From positions 1 to 11,301 of the forward strand of contig JAMDDG010000213.1 in the NCBI GenBank assembly GCA_023488865.1: DNA of 11,301 nt, written 5' to 3'. This document shows positions 7,211-11,301 of this stretch, piece by piece. The notes beneath the pieces are model-generated. The model saw only the letters and a list, made by a program, of their open reading frames with translations, was not told the DNA's origin and searched no databases. A program made the translations under genes and the position numbers. Positions within the stretch are counted from its first letter, which is position 1, and the number at the start of each line of letters is the position of its first letter. This DNA comes from Bacteroidota bacterium. GTDB lineage: Bacteria; Bacteroidota; Bacteroidia; Bacteroidales; Prolixibacteraceae.

Positions 7211-8692
7211 ATGATCTTAAAGAAAAACACATCAGACACCCTTCACCCAAACCGCATCTTTCTGTTGAAAGATAGTTCAGAACTGTCCCAATTGCCGGTC
7301 AGCGATGAAGAGCGCACTTATATTCAGAACAAACTGAACAATGAGCAACGTTTGATTGAGATCAACCGTTTTACCAGCAAGCTATTGGTTGTAAGCATCT
7401 CCACACCCAAAGATGAATACGCTGCATTGGAAGCCTTGAGAAGGCAAGGCAATAGCGTAGCCCAATGGGCCAAAGAGGAGAAAATCAAATCGATAGAGGT
7501 AAACTCTTTGACGGAAAGCGCGGCCATTACCCTCGCATTCGCGGAAGGCGTAGTGCTTGGAAGCTATCAGTTCACCAAATACAACTCGAAAGCTGAAAAA
7601 ATAAAGACCACGCTCGAAGAAATCAGTTTTAACGGAGATCTGCTTTCCGACAAACAATTGGAAGAACTATTCGTCATTACCGATGCAGTCTGTAAGGCCC
7701 GTGACCTAATTAACGAACCGGTCATCAGCCTGAATGCGGAAAAGCTAAGCTCGGTTTTCCAACAGATGGGCAATGAGGTTGGTATCCGCACGGAGATTCT
7801 TGGTAAAGAACAGATTGAAGCGCTCGGGATGGGCGGATTGCTGGCTGTAAACAAGGGGAGCCTCGACCCGCCAACTTTTTCAATTCTGGAATGGAAGCCG
7901 GAACAGGCAATCAACAAGCAACCTATTGTACTCGTTGGAAAAGGGATTGTGTTTGACACCGGCGGACTGAGCCTGAAGCCGACTGCCAAATCGATGGACT
8001 ACATGAAATGCGATATGGCCGGTGCAGCAGCGGTGGCAGCCGCCATTTATGTGGCAGCCAGGAATCGGCTGCCGCTTCACTTGGTTGCCCTGGTCCCGGC
8101 TACGGACAACCGGCCGGGGGGTAACGCCATCACTCCGGGGGATGTTATCACCATTTCGAACGGGGCAACCGTTGAGGTGCTGAATACAGATGCCGAGGGG
8201 AGGCTCATCCTGGCGGATGCTTTATCTTACGCCAAAAAATACGGACCGATGCTGGTCATCGATCTGGCAACACTGACAGGATCTGCTGCCATGACACTTG
8301 GAAACCACGGCATTGTTGCCATGAGAAGCCAATGCGGGGAGCTGTTCGAGTTGCTTAAAAATGCCGGCGACCGGGTTTACGAACGTTTGGTTGAACTGCC
8401 GCTCTGGGAAGAATACGATGAGATGATCAAGTCGAACATCGCCGACATGAAAAACATTGGAGGCGGAGAAGCCGGGGCCATCTCTGCCGGCAAATTTTTA
8501 CAAAGATTTGCGGATTATCCGTGGATTCACCTCGATATTGCCGGTCCCGCCTTCCTGCACACGACGGCGGACCATTATAGAACGGTAGGCGGAACAGCAA
8601 CGGGAGTAAGGCTTTTGATCGATTTTTTCAATCTTTTGGTTCAGGGAATGGGTTCAGGTTCGATTTTGAAAGAACGCCCCCCGATTGTCTGA
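7211..8692 (+). CDS. pepA: Leucyl aminopeptidase, M17 family (PepA)
   Basis: This 493-residue cytosolic metallopeptidase removes N-terminal residues from peptides and normally forms hexamers with two metal ions per subunit. The N-terminal domain (about 1-160) is divergent, as usual. The catalytic domain carries all ligands and catalytic residues: Lys244 and Asp249 in VGKGIVFDTGG, catalytic Lys256, Asp268 in YMKCDMAGAA, and Asp327, Glu329 and catalytic Arg331 in the family signature NTDAEGRL (325-332). VPATDNRPGGNAITPGDV (295-312) and the C-terminal GGGEAGAISAGKFL (417-430) are also typical. The loop between Lys256 and Asp268 is one residue longer than in E. coli PepA, a form I associate with Bacteroidota members. 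The ATG is 39 bp after the KilA-N stop, with no clear promoter in the gap, so read-through from the KilA-N gene is possible. No signal peptide is present. The identification is firm; the exact peptide preference is not predictable. Confidence 0.95.
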   Translation: MILKKNTSDTLHPNRIFLLKDSSELSQLPVSDEERTYIQNKLNNEQRLIEINRFTSKLLVVSISTPKDEYAALEALRRQGNSVAQWAKEEKIKSIEVNSLTESAAITLAFAEGVVLGSYQFTKYNSKAEKIKTTLEEISFNGDLLSDKQLEELFVITDAVCKARDLINEPVISLNAEKLSSVFQQMGNEVGIRTEILGKEQIEALGMGGLLAVNKGSLDPPTFSILEWKPEQAINKQPIVLVGKGIVFDTGGLSLKPTAKSMDYMKCDMAGAAAVAAAIYVAARNRLPLHLVALVPATDNRPGGNAITPGDVITISNGATVEVLNTDAEGRLILADALSYAKKYGPMLVIDLATLTGSAAMTLGNHGIVAMRSQCGELFELLKNAGDRVYERLVELPLWEEYDEMIKSNIADMKNIGGGEAGAISAGKFLQRFADYPWIHLDIAGPAFLHTTADHYRTVGGTATGVRLLIDFFNLLVQGMGSGSILKERPPIV

Positions 8693-8757
8693 ATAAAAGT
8701 TTAAATTTGACAAATTAATGAGCGTGAAATTGACGTTCAAACCAAAAAAAGCATTTT

Positions 8758-9819
8758 ATGGAACAACATAAATTGAGAGTTGGGATCACACATGGGGATA
8801 TCAATGGCATAGGATACGAAGTGATAATCAAAACTTTATCAGATAGCAGGCTATTAGAGTTTTGTACGCCGATTGTTTACGGCTCTCCAAAGGTTGCCGC
8901 TTATCACCGGAAGGCCCTTGATGTAGAACTGTTCAGTTTCAACCAGATCAATCATGCCCGTGAAGCCAATTCCAAAAGGGTCAACATCATCAATTGTGTG
9001 GACGAAGAAATTAGGGTTGAATTGGGGAAATCAACACCCGAGGCGGGCGAAGCTGCGTTGCTTTCACTTCAGGCTGCAGTTAAAGATTTGAAATCCGGCG
9101 ACATCGATGTGGTGGTAACGGCTCCCATTAACAAGGAGAACATTCAATCAGATCAGTTCAAATTTCCGGGTCACACCGAATTTTTTGCCAGTGAGTTCGC
9201 TGTAAAGAACTACATGATGCTGATGGTCAGCGATCAGCTGAAAGTCGGTGTGGTAACCGGGCATATTCCGGTCCAGCAGGTTCCCCAATCTCTGACCAAA
9301 GAGAAAATTTTGTCCAATATCCGGATCTTGCACAAGACGCTTCTGGAGGATTTCTCCATTCATAAGCCCCGGATTGCTGTGCTGGGCCTAAACCCTCATG
9401 CCGGCGACCACGGTGTAATTGGGTTGGAAGACCGGGATATCATTTTTCCTGCCATCAAACAGGCCAACGAAGAAGGAATTATCGCCATGGGCCCTTTTGC
9501 GGCCGATGGGTTTTTCGGTGCGGGCGATTACCAAAAATTTGATGCCATTCTGGCCATGTACCACGATCAGGGTTTGATACCGTTCAAAGTATTGGCATTT
9601 GAATCGGGGGTTAACTTTACCGCAGGATTGCCTATTATCCGGACATCCCCGGGACATGGTACAGCTTATGATATTGCCGGAACAGGCGCCGCTTCGGAAG
9701 ATTCATTCAGAAATGCGATCTACCTTGCCATTGATGTTTTTGAATCAAGAAAACTATTCAAGGAACTTTCCAAAAATCCGTTGAAACACCACGAAATTGA
9801 CCGAACCGGCGGAGAATAA
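8758..9819 (+). CDS. pdxA: 4-hydroxythreonine-4-phosphate dehydrogenase (PdxA)
   Basis: This 353-residue NAD(P)-dependent enzyme oxidises 4-phosphohydroxy-L-threonine; the product decarboxylates and is joined by PdxJ to deoxyxylulose 5-phosphate to give pyridoxine 5'-phosphate (the DXP-dependent vitamin B6 route). The N-terminal signature THGDINGIGYE (11-21) is the Bacteroidota form of the usual T-x-GDPAGIGPE. The divalent-metal histidines are visible as His139 in FPGHTEFF, His213 in LNPHAGDHG and His269 in AMYHDQGLIPFK. The tail TSPGHGTAYDIAGTG (297-311) is also diagnostic. The length is normal. It sits 65 bp after pepA and 22 bp before ruvA; this close spacing suggests co-transcription with ruvA. 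The ATG at 8758 begins directly at the expected N-terminus (KLRVGITHGD). Some PdxA2 paralogues act on erythronate phosphates, so B6 synthesis is likely but not proven. Confidence 0.95.
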   Translation: MEQHKLRVGITHGDINGIGYEVIIKTLSDSRLLEFCTPIVYGSPKVAAYHRKALDVELFSFNQINHAREANSKRVNIINCVDEEIRVELGKSTPEAGEAALLSLQAAVKDLKSGDIDVVVTAPINKENIQSDQFKFPGHTEFFASEFAVKNYMMLMVSDQLKVGVVTGHIPVQQVPQSLTKEKILSNIRILHKTLLEDFSIHKPRIAVLGLNPHAGDHGVIGLEDRDIIFPAIKQANEEGIIAMGPFAADGFFGAGDYQKFDAILAMYHDQGLIPFKVLAFESGVNFTAGLPIIRTSPGHGTAYDIAGTGAASEDSFRNAIYLAIDVFESRKLFKELSKNPLKHHEIDRTGGE

Positions 9820-9841
9820 CTTTTCTCAAATATAACTTCTT

Positions 9842-10423
9842 ATGTTTGAATACATTAAAGGATCTGTCATCAATTTATCACCAGCCGGTTTAGTTATTGA
9901 AACAGGTGATATCGGCTATTTTGTCCACATTTCACTGACGACCTACACCCAGCTTCACGGTAGTGACAAAGCAAAATTATTTCTTCATCAGGTCATCCGT
10001 GAAGATGCGCATATCCTTTACGGTTTCTTCGAACAGGCAGAGCGGGAGCTTTTCAGAATGCTGATCTCCGTGAACGGGATCGGCGCCAACACGGCTATCA
10101 TGATGCTCTCTTCACACAAACCGGAGGAGCTTCAGAATGCAATTTTAGGCGAAAATGTTGGTTTGTTGAAGAATATAAAAGGGATTGGGATAAAAACAGC
10201 CCAAAGGGTGATCATCGACCTGAAAGATAAAATCGGCAAAACAGCAGCAGGCGATCTTACCTTCCGTTCGAATGAAAACCCAGTCCGTTCGGAAGCAGTT
10301 GCGGCATTGGAAATGCTGGGATTTAACAAAAAAGCTGTCGAAAAACTGGTAGACCAGATACTGACCGAACAACCGGCAATGACTGTTGAAAACCTGATCA
10401 AGCTGGCATTAAAGAGTTTTTGA
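9842..10423 (+). CDS. ruvA: Holliday junction branch migration protein RuvA
   Basis: This 193-residue DNA-repair protein binds four-way junctions as a tetramer and loads the RuvB motor for branch migration. The three-domain layout is complete: an OB-fold (1-62, MFEYIKGSVI ... VIREDAHILYGF), two helix-hairpin-helix motifs (LISVNGIGANTAIMML at 74-89 and LKNIKGIGIKTAQRVI at 109-124), and, after an acidic-poor linker, the mobile C-terminal domain that contacts RuvB (about 148-193, SEAVAALEMLGFNKKAVEKL). The length is typical. It starts 22 bp after pdxA and its stop lies 5 bp before the start of sprA. The order ruvA-sprA is found in other Bacteroidota, including Flavobacterium, as I recall, and supports a shared transcript. 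ruvB and ruvC are not in the window. Confidence 0.97.
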   Translation: MFEYIKGSVINLSPAGLVIETGDIGYFVHISLTTYTQLHGSDKAKLFLHQVIREDAHILYGFFEQAERELFRMLISVNGIGANTAIMMLSSHKPEELQNAILGENVGLLKNIKGIGIKTAQRVIIDLKDKIGKTAAGDLTFRSNENPVRSEAVAALEMLGFNKKAVEKLVDQILTEQPAMTVENLIKLALKSF

Positions 10424-10428
10424 CCAAA

Positions 10429-11301
10429 TTGAAAAAAGTATTTTTCAAGACTTTTGTTGCAGCATTGCTCTCTGCATGTTTTGCATTTTTTTGGCACAGC
10501 TATGCATCCACCGGAACTGCAAATGCTTTGCAGGGACCCTTTGATGCTGGTTTTTTAGCGAATGCAGATTCAACTGTTAGTGATACAGCCTTTGTGCATT
10601 TGCGTGCCAAAAAGAAGGAAAGCCCATTTTCTCAGCTGAATGGTCCTGACAGCACCGCGTTATTTCTGAAAAAACCACCCAATATTAAGACCGAAGTAGT
10701 GTATGACGCCCTAACCGGCCAATATCTGATTACCGAAAAAGCCGGCACGATCGAATACCGGTTGCCCGGATCGCTTAGTTTACACGAATATCTTCAGAAT
10801 GACCTGAAAGAATCGATCGACAAGTACTGGAGAAAAAAAATTTCACAACAATCCCAGGATCGCCGCTCACAAATTATTCCGCAGTTTCAAATTGGAGGAG
10901 ATGCCTTTGGCAAAGTTTTTGGGGGCAGCGTTGTGAACATCCGTCCGCAGGGTTATGTTGAGATGAGCCTCGGGTTAAAAAGCAACAAGATAGAAAATCC
11001 TGCCATTCCAACCAGGATGCAGCGAAATACGACTTTCGATTTTACCCAAAAAATCAACGTGAGTTTAGACGGGCAAATTGGCGACAAGTTGCAAATGAGG
11101 TTCAATTACAATACCGATGCCACTTTCGATTTTGAAAATAAAATAAAACTTAACTATACTGGAAACGAAGATGACATCGTAAAAAATGTGGAGGCAGGGA
11201 ATGTTTCAATGCCACTTACCGGAACACTGATCCGGGGCGGAACCAATCTTTTTGGGGTGAAAACCGATCTCCAGTTCGGGAAACTATCTGTTACCGCTCT
11301 T
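10429..11301 (+). CDS. sprA: SprA/Sov, type IX secretion translocon (5' part only)
   Basis: The first 291 codons are present and the frame is open to the right edge. SprA is the very large (over 2,000 residues) outer-membrane beta-barrel pore of the type IX secretion system, which exports adhesins, enzymes and, in some species, gliding proteins. The N-terminus is a signal peptide (KKVFFKTFVAALLSACFAFF, cleavage near SYA or ANA). Family-typical stretches are VVYDALTGQYLITEKAG, YRLPGSLSLHEYLQ, IIPQFQIGGDAFGKVFGG, VNIRPQGYVEMSLGLKSN, FDFTQKINVSLDGQIGDKLQ, FNYNTDATFDFENKIKLNY and GNVSMPLTGTLIRGGTNLFG. The start is TTG at 10429, 5 bp after the ruvA stop: there is no in-frame ATG before the signal peptide, and the first in-frame ATG (near 10960) is far inside the domain. 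A TTG at 10420 would add three residues and overlap the ruvA stop. Confidence 0.92.
   Translation, partial: MKKVFFKTFVAALLSACFAFFWHSYASTGTANALQGPFDAGFLANADSTVSDTAFVHLRAKKKESPFSQLNGPDSTALFLKKPPNIKTEVVYDALTGQYLITEKAGTIEYRLPGSLSLHEYLQNDLKESIDKYWRKKISQQSQDRRSQIIPQFQIGGDAFGKVFGGSVVNIRPQGYVEMSLGLKSNKIENPAIPTRMQRNTTFDFTQKINVSLDGQIGDKLQMRFNYNTDATFDFENKIKLNYTGNEDDIVKNVEAGNVSMPLTGTLIRGGTNLFGVKTDLQFGKLSVTAL

Noticed and set aside
7567..7989. A 140-codon minus-strand frame inside pepA
   Set aside because: It lies wholly antisense to the catalytic half of a complete pepA gene and shows no domain features; it is a shadow frame.
10132..10497. A 121-codon minus-strand frame over the end of ruvA and start of sprA
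   Set aside because: It overlaps two confidently identified genes on the other strand and its Phe/Ser-rich product has no recognisable features.
1..11301. CRISPR arrays, tRNA or rRNA genes, insertion sequences
   Set aside because: I saw no regularly spaced repeats, no tRNA- or rRNA-like sequence and no transposase-like reading frame on either strand.

Overview
The window reads as chromosomal DNA of a member of the Bacteroidota. The evidence is the start of a SprA-type type IX secretion translocon gene directly after ruvA, a large TonB-dependent receptor with an N-terminal carboxypeptidase-regulatory-like domain, near absence of Shine-Dalgarno sequences, and -7 promoter elements of the Bacteroidota form TAnnTTTG. 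The order or family cannot be fixed from this sequence. A type IX secretion system and a futalosine-pathway enzyme (MqnC) together suggest an environmental, respiring lineage rather than a gut Bacteroides; that is inference.

Layout. Positions 1-614 hold no intact gene. On the minus strand they contain protein-like stretches broken by a frame change and three in-frame stops, best read as a decayed gene. Next come three minus-strand genes, transcribed right to left: mqnC (menaquinone by the futalosine route), speA (arginine decarboxylase, first step towards polyamines) and a TonB-dependent outer-membrane receptor. The receptor starts 5 bp after the speA stop. speA appears to have its own promoter just after the mqnC stop. 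A 185-bp divergent intergenic region (6159-6343) separates mqnC from the plus-strand block.

The plus-strand block is a KilA-N domain gene, pepA (M17 leucyl aminopeptidase), pdxA (pyridoxal phosphate synthesis), ruvA (Holliday-junction binding) and the first 291 codons of sprA, which runs off the right edge. Spacings are 39, 65, 22 and 5 bp, so pdxA-ruvA-sprA in particular may be co-transcribed. Apart from the KilA-N gene these are housekeeping or lineage-core genes. SpeA uses PLP, which PdxA helps to make, but the two lie in opposite-strand blocks and nothing in the sequence links them further.

The most unusual signal is a perfect 32-bp palindrome (6541-6572) inside the KilA-N coding sequence, at the codons of a motif that I recall as conserved in the family. 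I see no clear multi-gene novel system. Leads worth a second look are the palindrome, the KilA-N orphan with its divergent promoter region, the speA-receptor coupling and the decayed region at the left edge.
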